Origin: Vitrella brassicaformis
Lineage: Eukaryota > Sar > Vitrellaceae
Length of the DNA stretch: 59,584 nucleotides
Assembly (NCBI GenBank): GCA_001179505.1
Contig: CDMY01000473.1
Coordinates: 10,096-69,679 of the forward strand
Direction: 5' to 3'
Part shown: one piece after another, positions 24,601 to 36,094 of the stretch
Numbering within the stretch: the stretch's first letter is position 1
Layout: every line of letters starts with the position of its first letter
Program-made: the position numbers and the translations under genes
Notes under the pieces: generated by a model
What the model saw: only the letters and a program-made list of their open reading frames with translations
The model's database searches: none
What the model was told of the DNA's origin: nothing

Positions 24601-27373
24601 NNNNNNNNNNNNNNNNNNNNNNNNNNNNNNNNNNNNNNNNNNNNNNNNNNNNNNNNNNNNNNNNNNNNNNNNNNNNNNNNNNNNNNNNNNNNNNNNNNNN
24701 NNNNNNNNNNNNNNNNNNNNNNNNNNNCCCCTCGCCCCCCGCTCCCGCCTCACCCCATGTGTCAAGCGTCCACACGTCCACCTGCATCGCCTGCTGCTGC
24801 CAGTGGATGCAGGCCGACGTCCACTGGGGCTCGCAACTGCCGCCCAAACCCTCCCCAGAGATCAGATTCTTCCGTCTGGTGCCGGAGTTCTACCCCTCCA
24901 TCGCTCACCTCAGCTACTTCGGCTTCCCGGAGGTCTATGACGTCTCGGCATCGGCCAGCAGCGGGCACATGGAGGTCTGTGAGCTGCAGTTGCTCGCGGC
25001 GCAGTCGGCGCCCAACAGCACGGCCACAGCGGACCTCTGCAGCCTCACCACCCACTTGCCCCCAAACACAACAACGCGGTTCTCAATCTCTGCCTACTCA
25101 GAGGGCGGGCCCGGCCCACCGGCCTACACCGAGTGGATCTTCACCCAGGCCCTCAGGAAGCCTGCCGTCAACGTGACGGTCGCGGCACAGCCGGGCCGCA
25201 TTGAGACGGGGCAGACGGTGTCCGTGACGGTGTCCTTTGCGAAGCTGGGAAGCGAGCAGCTTTATGTGAGCGAGCTGGCGGCCATGGGGCTGACGTCGCT
25301 GCATCTCGTGGCCCTCGCTGAGCCGGAGAGTGGGTGGTACCTGGCGCGCCACCACGACCTCATTGCGCACTGGTGGGGCGGCGCGTCTTCGTGGCACCAG
25401 CTGCCGCAATCCGCCATCCGCCACCTGATCGACCAGAACCCACACACGGTGTGGAAGGCGCACGACCCCTGCGACCCCTCCCTGCCGCCCTCCTCCTCCC
25501 TCCGTCCAGTGCCGCCCCTGCCAGCCAAAGCCAAAGAGGTCTCGGCCAACAGGCAGGCACCTGCCGGGCTGCGGCTGGTGTTCGGGCGGCCTCTGTGTCT
25601 CCGGGGTGTGGTGCTCGAGTGGTATGCGCACGCACAGCCGCAGCTGGTGCGGCTGGAGGTCAAGGCGGCCATCAGCCCGTCGTGGTTTCCGGTGTCGGCG
25701 CAGAGCGGAGCGCGGCGGTGCGATGGCGACAGGAAGGATGAGCTGCTGTTGCCGGAATACCTGATGGGCCGGGTGAGTGGAGTGGGGAAGCACACGGAGA
25801 GAGACAGACAGACAGACAGACACATATAGGGAGACACACACACATCTTCCCTCTCTCTCTCTCTCTCTATGGTTTATTAGGTTGAGGCCATCCAGCTGTA
25901 CTTCGCCCACACCTGTGCCTCATCCCACTCGTCGACCACCGGTGGGGGCCACTCCCGCTGCGCCGACGACTCCTCCAGCAGCCACCAGCCCTTCTCATTC
26001 GCTCTTCGCAACATCAAACTGGAGGAGTGCGCAGCCGAGCTCGGCAGCTGGTCGCTCCCCCTCCCCACCACATACGCCGCCGCCAGCAGCAATGGCAACG
26101 GCAGCAGCGCCAATGCCACGGACGAGGAGGCGTTGGTGCCGATCGAGCGGCTGCAGGAGAACCCCGTGACGGTGAATGTGACGGTTGGGACCATCGACAC
26201 GTGGCGAGTGCTGTTCCGCATCCGGCAGCCGCCTGCGCATCTGCTCTTGGCCAACATGGGGGCGGGGGAGGGCAATGTGGTGACGGTGAAGCCTACAGAG
26301 GGGCGGGTCATACCAACCTACCCTCCTGTGGTCAGCAGGGAGGGAGAAGGAGAACAGACAGACAGACAGAGAATACCGCTCTCATGACGTCGATGTGTGT
26401 GTGTGTGTGGTGTCGTGATATATATATATGTGCAGGATGATCTGCCGATGGAGGATGAGCTGGAGATCACCGAGGGGTATGAGAGCGTCGAGCATCCGCG
26501 GCTGGAGGTGTCTCGGGACAGCCAGCCGCTCAAGGGCTCCCTCGTGACAAAGGTAGCGTAGCGACAATCACCACCTCAATGCATTGAAATGAGGGAGTGC
26601 GCGTGTACTTATTGCCTTGGATTGCCGTGGTGGGGTGGTGCGGTGTTGTTCAGGAGCGTGACTCGTCGGCGCTCGACGCCTCCTCGCAGCACATCGGTGT
26701 GGTGCTGGGCATCCTGATCCCGGTCACCCTCGTCACCATCGCCTTCATCCTCCTCTCCGCCTACAGACACCACCCCTGCGTCACCAAGACTCGTTCCTCC
26801 ATCACCTCACTCCTACGAGAGCGGGGCCTCCTCCCCGCCACCATGGCCGACTCACCAGTGCCGTCATCCCTCCCGTCGACCTGCCAGACCACCATTGTCG
26901 ACACACACGGAGGCATGACTCACCACCACATGCCGCCGCCGGCGATCGTCGCGTTGCCAGAGGCCAGCAGCGACTCGGGCGGGGGCAAGAGCAGCAGAGG
27001 GTTCCAGAGGCTGGGGCTGGGGAGGGGCCGTGTGTCGATAGTGGAGATCCCCAGCTCTCGGGGCGGGGTGGACCACCCCGCCAATACGCAGCAGCCGGTG
27101 ACGGCCGTGCGTCTGCCACCGGTGCGGCACTTCACCCTTTCCCACGGGTGGTTCCCTCAGGTGGGGGGGCCGATCGGGGGGTATGGGTTTATCGGCACGC
27201 AGCTGACGCCGATAGCCGAGGAGGAGATTGGCGAGGGTGGTCAAGGGTGTTGCGGGAAGAAAGATGGCAGCCACATGGACCTGCGGCAGCCCGACGGTGA
27301 CCGTGCGAGCGAAGAGACTGGGGAGGGGGATGGCGATTGCGACGAGGGCGAGAAATCCCCTTTGACCATCTGA
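21697..27373 (+). CDS. type I receptor-like membrane protein with Cys-rich, TSP3, PAN-like, EGF and FN3/discoidin-like modules
   Basis: Nine exons (21697-22846, 22948-23025, 23140-23226, 23316-23888, 24002-24124, 24259-25772 with a 300-N gap, 25881-26330, 26436-26552, 26654-27373) keep one frame to TGA at 27371. Features in order: an N-terminal hydrophobic signal-anchor or internal signal (LLWVVTCLLGLLLCWWPPFL near 22270); two copies of a Cys module ending FCCRYE; a TSP3-like calcium unit (ADTDQDGTPDC then DGCPLDPVK, GRCGCG); a PAN/apple-like unit with SPEECQEECRQHPSCLSFSF; a calcium-binding EGF unit (DVDECALGSSWCSGGCNNTK); a Pro-rich linker; an FN3-like and a discoidin-like region; a transmembrane helix (IGVVLGILIPVTLVTIAFIL); and a cytoplasmic tail of about 190 residues. 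The start is uncertain: ATG 22075 would bring the N-terminal hydrophobic helix closer to the end. Likely surface sensing or adhesion. Confidence 0.82.
22441..22790 (+). repeat. tandem Cys-rich module (two copies)
   Basis: Copy 1 runs from CVSPPATNCNALDGIDKSRN to SFCCRYEID, copy 2 from CQEVEDCFAVEGVAVERNPR to SFCCRYELL. Both share C-x(6-7)-C, an NP or NPR turn, D-x-x-C, a second Cys and FCCRYE. I do not recognise the family. Confidence 0.7.
24428..24727. other. assembly gap of 300 N inside exon 6 of the receptor-like gene
   Basis: A fixed-size placeholder. The 45 bases before it (24383-24427) are identical to the 45 bases after it (24728-24772). Confidence 0.99.
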
Positions 27374-28837
27374 TGCGACGCTTAACGCTTGACGCTTGAC
27401 TGACGCCTTGATGCTTGATGGCTTGATGCGCTGCATGGTGTGGTGGATGGGATGGACGAGGCGAGGGGAGTTTATGTGTATTATATATCTTGTGGTGATG
27501 CTGCTGCTGCTGCTGCCGTGTGTTGGTGTCTTGTGCCATTCATTGTGCCATTCGTGGTGTTGGCCTGCCTGCCTTGTTGAAGGAATCTGTGTGCTGTGCG
27601 TGCTGTGCGTGTGTGGATTGGATGGGATTGGCTCGGATTGTGGACCATTGATTGATTCTTTTGTCACTGGATGTCTTTTTGGCGCTGCGTTTGCGACCCT
27701 TTGTGAGCGGACGGATGGATGGACGAATGGATGGCATGAGCGTGGTCCTTTTATGAGTCGGTACCTGTAGGTAGGCAGGCAGGCCAGCAGCAAAGACGAG
27801 GGCGGTTTTTTCTTTGTGACGGCTGGCCGGCTGCTGGGAGGGGTGGGGGAGGGGCTGCTGCTCAGGTAGTAGTATTTTTCCATGCGTGTGTGGCTGTGGT
27901 GTGTGGGTGTGTGTGGGTGAATTGCATTGCGTGATGAATGCGACAGATGACAGGTGCGACGGTACGGTCGGTGCGCTTCGTGGGGATTTTCTCTCTGCCT
28001 CGGTTGGGACCCTCCCCCCTGTCTGTCTGTTGGTTGGTTGGTTGGCTGGCGTCTTGTGACAATACACACACACGCATTGCATTGCATTCGCTCACTCACT
28101 AACTCTTGCCCTTATTGGATTCGTACGACCGACGCCTGGCGCCTGACTTTTGCCCTGTGTGATGTGTGTGGTGTGTTTTGTGTGGTGTGTGTGTGAGGGT
28201 ACAGTCGCTAGCCATAAAGTAGGTAGCCTGTCATATGTGCCTCTCTCTGTCTCTCTGTCTGTGTCTCTGCCTGCCTGAATGAAGTCCTTTGCCTGCCGGT
28301 GATGCGTTGGGTTGGGTTGGGTTGTGTGTGGAGCGAGGGGGAGACGTACGTTGTGGAGGTTGGTTGGGCTGTGTTGGCTGCTGCGAAGGGCGGGCGGGCG
28401 ACTGGGGCGGCGCGGCGAGGGGGCATACATACATACGTTTTGATCAACCAGCCAGCCAACCAAGTAACTAAGTAAGTAATAGTCCCGGCAGGGCAGGGCG
28501 GTGGGTGTGTATGGTCCGTCGGGTCGGTAGGGGTACCGAAGTGAGGATGGATGTGTTGTAGCTAGCGTAGCCTCTGTCTCCTTATCTTATCGTGTGTGTG
28601 TGCGTGTGTGTGTACTCTACGTGCGTCCTGAGTCTTTTCCGTGATTGCCTGGCTGCCTACATGACGGATGGAGTGAGTGAGTGCATGGAGGCACAAAACG
28701 GATGGCCCCCCGCCCCTCTCCTTATGTGTATGTGTATGTGTGTCTGTATCTGTGTGTGTGTGTGTACCTTACCTTCTGTGTGTAATAGCTAACACGTACC
28801 ATCACGACCATTCAGTGTACTGTGCAGCCCTCTCTCT

Positions 28838-28868
<31 letters not shown>

Positions 28869-29043
28869 CATTGTGCATATCAGTCCATATCTGCGTGCCT
28901 CCCTCCCTCGCTCCCGTATCCATTTAGCTGTGCCCCCCTCTCCCCGTGTGTGTGTGTCTGTGTGTGCGTGTGTGCGCATAACTAACCAACACGCCCATAC
29001 GCACACAAGACACACGGGAAGGGCTGATGGCAAAACGGCAACC

Positions 29044-29076
<33 letters not shown>

Positions 29077-29894
29077 CCGACGAACGAACGAACACAGCAA
29101 GGAACTATTTGTCCAATCATTATCCTCAGCGTGAGGGATTCACTGAGTCCCCCCTCCCCCCCACTGTTTTCGGCAGACAGGCAGGCAGGCCACCCCCTCC
29201 CCTTGTTTGATCAACCAACTCACGCACGTCGGATCATTCTTTTGTTGGTTCGCTGGTGTCTCTACCCACCCACATACCTACCTACCAGGGGCAACACACA
29301 CGTACGCTAGAATGAGGCAGGGAGGGGAGGGAGGGAGGAGGGGGCGGGTGGGAGGGCTGATGGGGGGATGGTCCTCCCTCCTGACTTGAGTGTGCGTGCA
29401 TGTGCGTGTGAGTGACATGTGCAGCAGGTCCCTTCGACGATCTTCCTACCTAGCAACACTAGCACTAGCTGCCGGAGGCCAGCCAGTCGGTCAATTCGTG
29501 TGGGAGCTCGTGTGATGATGGTTGTGTGTGTGTGTGTTGTGCGTGTGTGTGGATATCATATCGTTAAGTGGCCTAAATGACGACGACTGACTGACTGATT
29601 TGACTGACTGACTGACTCTTGCTGCGTGCTGCTGCCTGCTGCTGTGTGGTGCTGCTGCCTGACAGACAGACGGCCAGACGTGTGTGTATTCTTATCTATA
29701 TAACTACTACCATTAACGCCTCAATTCATCCAGTCGCTCTTCGCTCATTGTCAGTCAGTCAGTGTCCCCACCCACAGCACAGGTCGTCACACCGAGAAAC
29801 CGCACTCATATACACACACAGACGACACACAGGCGGCCACACACCGCCACGCCACGCTACAACAGCACCTCTGAAAAGAAGATCTCTCTTTATG
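27374..29894. other. 2.5-kb intergenic region rich in simple repeats
   Basis: No gene is supported. It contains TG, TCTC, GACA (29045-29074) and TGCC runs. Long open frames here have repeat-like translations and no splice support. It lies between the convergent 3' ends of the receptor-like gene and the orphan membrane protein gene. Confidence 0.55.
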
Positions 29895-31070
29895 TCAGCC
29901 TGGCTTTGCCGCACTCTGCTGCCCACCACTGGCACCAGCGCCAGCAGAGGCAGCAGCAGCGACAGGCAACCACGCCGACGTGAGCAGGCCCCACTGAGAC
30001 GTCCACCCCTCGCCCCTCTGATGATACCGATGCCACACACACACACCCACGATGGTAGCAGCCCCGCCGCCCACCAGCAGCACCGTCCACCCCCCCATCC
30101 GCAGCAGCCATGCGGCCTTGCTCCTGTCCAGCCCCACCACACCCAACGCACGATCGAGAGCAAGCTCCTTGATGGCCTCCGACAGCTGCTGGTCGTCGAT
30201 ACCCAAAGTCAGCTTGTTGACCGGCCGCCTGTGACGGGGCTTAGACGGCACAAGGGCGAGAGAAGGCGGCGCTTGTTCGTCGTCTGTCGGTGGTGCTGTG
30301 TCCCATGGGAGGATGGTGTCGCGCCGAGAGGGGCCGGGGTCGCTCCGTTGAGAGGGGCTATCTGAGCCACTGTCATCATCTCGATGACGATGCCTGCTCA
30401 CCGGCAGACGGGCAGAGGAATGCGGCCGAGCCCTCGTTGTGTCAGCCAAGTCAGGCTGGGCAGCTGCAGACGAAGACGTTGATGTCGAAGGGCCGTTGAG
30501 CAGATGCATGGCAGCCGGTGGCTCCATCAACGTGTGTGCTCTCGTAGCGACGTGATGCCGATGGTGCTGGTGCTTGCTCTCAGCCGCCTCGATGCGGCTG
30601 GTGCCGTAGTAGAGCCGCGACGCATAAGGCGGCATCAGGCCGAGGACGCCCTTGTGGGTGAGCGTCTGGTAGAGCTCCGGCGCCCTCTCCTGAATGGCCC
30701 GCTTGAGCTCCTGTTCGTCATGCGCCATGTAGAGCAGCGCCACGACGGACGACAGGTGGTTGCTCTGGGCGAAGGACTGCTGGATAATCTCATACAGCGT
30801 CTTCTCCTCCAGGATCTCATGCACGCTCTCAGGCAGGTAAGTCGCCATGCCCCTCCGCTTGACGGTCCTCCATGCGAGGTCTCCCAGACATCCCAGGCCG
30901 ATGGTGAAGCAGCCGAGCATCACAAGCACGTCCCATCGGAAGAAGGACAGCACCAGTAATGACCCGTAGATGGCAGAGAGGACCAGAGCGGCCATCCCGA
31001 CCTGGTATTGAAGCCGTTCGTTTGACGCTGTCGCATCTGGCGCTCTCCTAGCACCGTTGCGGCTTGTCAT
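29895..31070 (-). CDS. orphan membrane protein, single exon
   Basis: An intronless 391-residue frame starting at ATG 31070, notable in a region where every other gene is split. Near the N-terminus two hydrophobic segments follow one another (GMAALVLSAIYGSLLVLSFF and VLVMLGCFTIGLGCLGDLAW). A soluble helical part follows (ESVHEILEEKTLYEIIQQSF), then a His/Ser/Arg-rich disordered stretch, and a third hydrophobic segment near the C-terminus (WTVLLVGGGAATIVGVCVWH). No known domain is recognised. Likely an integral membrane protein of an internal membrane; the function is unknown. Confidence 0.72.
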   Translation of the reverse strand: MTSRNGARRAPDATASNERLQYQVGMAALVLSAIYGSLLVLSFFRWDVLVMLGCFTIGLGCLGDLAWRTVKRRGMATYLPESVHEILEEKTLYEIIQQSFAQSNHLSSVVALLYMAHDEQELKRAIQERAPELYQTLTHKGVLGLMPPYASRLYYGTSRIEAAESKHQHHRHHVATRAHTLMEPPAAMHLLNGPSTSTSSSAAAQPDLADTTRARPHSSARLPVSRHRHRDDDSGSDSPSQRSDPGPSRRDTILPWDTAPPTDDEQAPPSLALVPSKPRHRRPVNKLTLGIDDQQLSEAIKELALDRALGVVGLDRSKAAWLLRMGGWTVLLVGGGAATIVGVCVWHRYHQRGEGWTSQWGLLTSAWLPVAAAASAGAGASGGQQSAAKPG

Positions 31071-31333
31071 GTCCGCTGACACAGGCTTGTGCGTCAATTC
31101 TCTCCAGCTAGTGTCGTGGGATGAAATCGAAAGAACCCAGCAAGATAACGAAGAGATTACACCCCTTCCGATTCCTTCTCCTCACGTTTCTCCTCCCAAG
31201 CTGTCGGCTAGAGAGAGGTTTCACGGAAGCCCGAAAGACAGTGATTGGAGCATGGCGACGACAGAGGGGTGCACAGCCCGTTGAAGCCACAAAACAGCAC
31301 TCCGATCCATAGCTTTCGCTGCTTGGTCGCACG
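31071..31333. promoter_or_regulatory. head-to-head promoter, orphan membrane protein / F-box-like copy 1
   Basis: 263 bases between divergent starts. The right part (from about 31250, CATGGCGACGACAGAGG to the ATG) is repeated upstream of F-box-like copy 2 near 54290, so the duplicated unit included its promoter. Confidence 0.55.
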
Positions 31334-31590
31334 ATGGCTGCCAGTGCCGCCGCCCAGGTGAGAGAAGAGGGAGCTGCAGGCCAGGCAAATCCCTACATCA
31401 TGACGGGAATCACTTGTGCTGTCTGTGTGTGGCTTGTCATTCGGTTTGGTGCAGATGAGCGCATTGATACGGGAGCAGCTGCTTGCCCCGGGTAGAGGGC
31501 TATCGGATGAAGCAGGCTCAGGTATCAGCTGACCAACACACCAACCAACTCGTCCATTCCATGCGGTGCATCCAAAGCTCAACGGCTGCT

Positions 31591-31622
<32 letters not shown>

Positions 31623-33330
31623 CAGGTCAACAGCTGCATCGACCAACTTCTGCAGATGGACACCGCAGCGTCGATGGCACCACTGGTGCGGCAGGCTGCC
31701 AAACACACCACACACCACAAAGCCCTCTGTTTGTCTGTGGAGTCTACTTTGCTTGGCGTCGCTCTCGTCGTGTTGATTCATTCGTCAGATGGTGGCCAAG
31801 GTGAGTCGTCAATTTGCTGCTGTGTCCGACCTGCTGGCCGAGTTGGCAGAGACCATCAACTCGACCATCGCACTGACAAGACATCGCCGCACACAGGTGA
31901 GTGGGGGAGTGACCACAGGCAGGCACAAACACAAGACCCACACTGATGTGGTGTGCACCTCTTATGTCCTGTGTGTGTATGTCCTTCTGTCTGTGTGTCA
32001 TCAGGCGCGACGGTTGCACATGACTGACATCCCTGCCAACCCCATGAGCATCATCATCGCACTGTCTGACCTGACCGCCGTCGCCCACCTCAAGTCGACA
32101 GCCCGGCCCATCAGAAATGCCCTCCGGCCGATCGTCCGCCGCCTTCGGCTGCCGAAGGCCATCGAGCGGGCGGGGGTGGGCGGTGTGGTGCAGTTCGACG
32201 ATCAGCTGAGCCACGGCGATGTGATGAAGGCCATGTGGGTGGTGGAGGAGGAAGGCGAGGGCGCCTGGCGGGAGGTGAGCGACACACTCAGAGTCGCCGA
32301 GCACTGCGGCAATTGCCAGCTGCCGGTCACTGTGGGTGCTGCGGATCTGCAGACACACGCCACCAAGGCGGTAAACACGACACACAGAAGAGGCAATCGG
32401 TGAGCTGCTGGATGTGTGTGTTGGCTGCAGGACTTCCTGGCGCTGCCCCGTTTCTGTGCGCAGTGGATGGTCGTCGGCCGCAATGTGGCCTTCCGCCGCC
32501 CCACCGGCCAGCAAGACGGCACACTCGAGCTTTTCCGCCACAACAACAACGAGATTCGCGCCATCCGCAATCAGCCCAACTTCGCCATCACCATCAAACC
32601 GCCCCTCCCCCTCCCCAACCGCCCAGTCCATCCCTTCTCGCAGCACCCCTTCACCCACCACGCCAAGCCACACGACCCGCCCGCCAGCAACCGCATCGTG
32701 TGGCAAAGCGGTGTGGGCTGGGCGACGGTTGGCGTCAACAACGGGACTGTTGACGTATTGGCGAGTTCCATGCTGAAGCATCTGATCCTGCATCACCGGG
32801 TGCGGGCTGTGGGCGGCTTCACCGACTCGCCAACGGTGGTGGTTGACCGGTGAGTGGACGAACGGCACGCAATGAGAGGGCGAATGACTATGTGGTGCGC
32901 TATTGATGTGTGTGTCAGTCGTGTGCGGGGTGGCCACGTCGACCGCATCATGACTCGATCGCCACATACGCCCACCGACGGATGCTCAAGCGTGTTGACA
33001 TGGGAGCGGGCCGATGGGGTCTGTGGGCAGGCGCATCTGCTGACGTCATCCAACGACCAGTTCATCGCATGGATTTCCTTCGACATCTCCCCAAACAACA
33101 ACCAGAGCGGTACGCATACACATTCTCAGCACATCCTCATGCTGTCGTGTCGTTTGATCATCTGCTCTTGTCTGCGTGCAGTGGAGGTGACCATCTGTAC
33201 CTTCGAGGCGCCGGCAACGGGTGTCCCCCATGACGCGCCCTTCGCACAGCGGTTCCCCCGGACGGCCGCCAAGGTGCGCCGCATCCTTGGGCCGACCGCA
33301 GCCATCATCCTGGACGGCCAGGCGCCTTAG
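31334..33330 (+). CDS. F-box-like family protein, copy 1 (frameshift in exon 2)
   Basis: Eight exons by comparison with copies 2 and 3: 31334-31357, 31454-31520, 31626-31685, 31789-31896, 32005-32370, 32431-32849, 32919-33109, 33182-33330. Exon 5 starts with a motif like an F-box (DIPANPMSIIIALSDLTAVA then HLKSTARPIRNALRPIV). The remaining 250 residues are conserved among the copies but match no domain I know. Exon 2 is 67 bases against 66 in copy 2: an extra base in CTGCTTGCCCC compared with CTGATGCCCC. If exon 2 is spliced as in copy 2, the frame breaks before exon 3. A start at the ATG in exon 3 (31647) would leave an open frame to TAG 33330. F-box proteins recruit substrates to SCF ubiquitin ligases; that role is an inference from a weak motif. 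Confidence 0.65.
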
Positions 33331-34433
33331 ATCAGGAAGGTGAGAGGGTCACACACGCAATGGGATGATGATGCGCGTGTGTGTTTGTGTCTGTAGAGAC
33401 TTGTCTCCTTCGTGTTGTGCAGTTGCTCTGACAAGCTGCATGTTGTGAGGAGAGGGCCGTTCAAGGTGACTGTCGCGTAGCGTACATGAGGATGAATGAG
33501 GTGGACAAATCGTTGAGACTCTGACTCGTGTTAGTTGGCATCCAAGCTGTGTTTCTTGTGCCATCCACACACACACACACACACACATACACACACACAC
33601 GCATGCACGGCGTGTACCGCTCCGCTCACTCCACTCGTCCACCTCTTCCATATCCCCCGTCCCCCAAAACCCACCCACCCTTTAGCTAGTGGGTATGCGC
33701 ACACAGAAAGGGACACACACAAGGCAGTTGTGTGGTGCATTAATGTGCGGCGCCACGAGAGATTGCGATCCGTTGATTCGTCCGGTCACTTCGCACGTTT
33801 GTCCAGCCACGCCATCAGCTATGGATGCATTACACATTCGGTCCAGGCCTGTGAGGGGGGGGAAGGGGGGGAAGGGGATGTGTCAATTAAACTCTCACAC
33901 ACAACAAAACACAACACGCCGCACGGACACACAGACAGGGGCCGAAAGTGACAAAGAGAGAGAAAAGGAAGCCGATGAGCCCCACCGTCACACACACACG
34001 CACATCCGATCTGCCCACTCGCCAAGTCACAGGAATGTACTTACATAGCTTCCCCAAGCCCCCTTTCTCCCTCAACTAATTGGAACCGTCGGCTGGTACT
34101 CTACCGGGCGTGGCGACAGTCCCCGCCATATCCTTCCTTCCACTTCTTTGTGCAGGCGAGGCCCGTCCCGGACACTGATTTGCGGGCGCCGAGGCCGCCC
34201 GCCACCTGCAAAGGGGTGAATTGACGCAACAAACACTGTGGTGAGTCGTGCACGTGGGTTCCGTTTACGGGAGGGCGAGGCTGCGGCCAGGTTTCTGCGT
34301 TCCGTTATGTAACGCCGGCGTTGTCCGCGGCCGTTTCGAGCTCTGCCAAAGCACGGCCTTGCTCTCTTTCGTCGACTTCGTGCTTGTCCTTTGTTGCTTC
34401 TCTCGTCTTCTCTTCGCCGACATCACTTCCACG
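33331..34433. other. intergenic
   Basis: No gene is supported. A CA-repeat lies at 33567-33602. The last 200 bases before 34434 are probably the promoter and 5' UTR of the secreted K-rich protein. Confidence 0.5.
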
Positions 34434-35087
34434 ATGCGTTCGTCTCTGGCTTCTCCCGCCTTGGCCGCCCTGCTGCTCGTCATCTCTCCAGCACGTGAGC
34501 CACGACGATGCGTACAGTCAGCCCCTCGCGCAGGACACCCACCTCTCACTTACGTTGTGGGTCTCCCCCCCGTGTGTCTGTTCCCTTTGTGTGTGGTGTG
34601 TCTGCGTGTGCCTTCAGTGTTGCTGTGCGCGCCCGCCCCGGCCCTCACTCGCTACCTCCAGGACGACACCGACAAGGCGCCGAAAGGGGCAGTGAAGCCT
34701 GGCAACGACGAGAACAAGCAGCAGCAGCCGCCCAAGCTAGGCGACCACAAAGCCAACGACAACGGCAAGAAGGAGGGTCCGAAAGGAGCGGTGCCCAAGC
34801 AAGACAAGAAGCCTGACGACAACAAGAAGCAGCTTCAGCCGCCCGCCGGGAAGCAGCCGCCCAAGCCCGACGGGAAGGAGGAGACTCGCCCTGTCCACGG
34901 TCCCGGCGTGTGCGACACCACCAAGGGCAACTGTGGCCCCAGACAGACTCCCATCAAGGGCAAGGGCAAGGGCAATCCTGGCAAGGGCACCGGCAAAGGC
35001 AAAGGCAAGGGCAACAAGTCTCCGCCCAAGGACGCGCCCAAGGAGCAGCCGAAGGGTGATGCAGGAGACAAGCAAAAGACGGCTTAG
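34434..35087 (+). CDS. secreted Lys/Gly/Pro-rich low-complexity protein
   Basis: Two exons (34434-34494 and 34618-35087) give 176 residues. The signal peptide is split by the intron: MRSSLASPALAALLLVISPA joins LLLCAPAPALT. The mature part is disordered and highly basic. It has a duplicated segment (KAPKGAVKPGNDENKQQQPP and GPKGAVPKQDKKPDDNKKQL), one Cys pair (GVCDTTKGNCG) and a tail of GKGKG repeats. No enzyme domain is present. Such polycations often bind anionic wall or matrix polymers, but this is only an inference from composition. Confidence 0.75.
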   Translation: MRSSLASPALAALLLVISPAREPRRCVQSAPRAGHPPLTYVVGLPPVCLFPLCVVCLRVPSVLLCAPAPALTRYLQDDTDKAPKGAVKPGNDENKQQQPPKLGDHKANDNGKKEGPKGAVPKQDKKPDDNKKQLQPPAGKQPPKPDGKEETRPVHGPGVCDTTKGNCGPRQTPIKGKGKGNPGKGTGKGKGKGNKSPPKDAPKEQPKGDAGDKQKTA

Positions 35088-36062
35088 GGGAGGGGAAGAG
35101 GGAGCCTAGAGGGGCGGGAGAGCCATGATGTGTGTTTCGTCACACAGCGAGGGCTGGCCCGCCCGCAGGTAGGCTAGCTAGTTTCCTTTCACAGGTAGAA
35201 AAGGTGTGTAGCTTCGGTGTGAGTATGTGTGGCCCACTCGCAGGTAGGCTGACTAATTTTCGTGGGCACGGTTGAGACAAGCAGAGAGAGATGATCATAT
35301 GTGATGCGATATGAAGATGCCCGGCCCCTCCCTGTCAATGTGCGTGTGGGTGTGAGTCGTCTGTCGGTCTGTCTGTCCGTCCGTCTGTGTGTGTGTGCGT
35401 GTGTGTGTTTGGTCTGTCTACATAATGTGTTCATTGCAGAAGGGTGGGGTGGGGTGCAACAGGTAAGTGTGTATCGATGTTTTGGGAGGACAGAAGAGAC
35501 CCAGACAGACACAGAGAGCCGAAATGGGCCACTAAGGTGCACGAAACGATGGGTGTGAGTGACTCGTGGGAGTGTGATAGAGGACAAAGCACATAAACTC
35601 ACAAGGTTAGCGCAAGTCTCGTCCTGTTTCACATGGATCCACCACTGCACAAACCACGCCACGAATGCACGTACTGCTCTCTCTCAACACATTCATTCAA
35701 CGCAAGCAACACAAGCAAGATACATCACCCAGACAGCGGAGCCGCCCACCAGAACAAATCACATCACAAGTGCACACGCCACACCCATTCCCCGGCCACG
35801 TGGTCCATTGCACTGCACGTCGGTGCGCATCATGGACCACACACGGGGAAAACACCACACCACCGGCAGCACTACACAGGCAGGGAAAACATAAGACACA
35901 GCCGCCAGCGGGACGGTCCACCACTGGTGTGTCGTGCATTGCATGGGATGACTGTGGGTTGAGGACCTCCAGAGCACGCGACGAGTCACGCAAAACCAAC
36001 CTGGCGAGGAACAGAGGGAAAGAGGGGAGAGTGGCCATATCTGACCACTCGATGCTCTCCCG

Positions 36063-36094
<32 letters not shown>

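Noticed and set aside
25262-25910. Minus-strand frames over the FN3/discoidin-like exon
   Set aside because: Antisense to a coding exon whose plus-strand frame joins in phase to its neighbours; the translations are Arg/Ser/Pro shadows.
26864-28099. 411-codon open frame on the minus strand
   Set aside because: It overlaps the last exon of the receptor-like gene and runs into simple repeats; its translation is repeat-like (His/Pro/Ser) and has no domain.
29041-29075. GACA repeat as a CRISPR-like or regulatory array
   Set aside because: A plain tetranucleotide microsatellite without spacers; the genome is eukaryotic.
29619-30365. 248-codon plus-strand frame
   Set aside because: Mostly antisense to the orphan membrane protein, whose frame shows hydrophobic segments and a normal ATG; the rest is low complexity.
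31744-32967. 407-codon open frame on the minus strand across F-box-like copy 1 (also 54766-55818 over copy 2)
   Set aside because: Antisense to well-supported exons; it crosses introns of the sense gene. It stays open in two copies because the copies are nearly identical, not because of selection.
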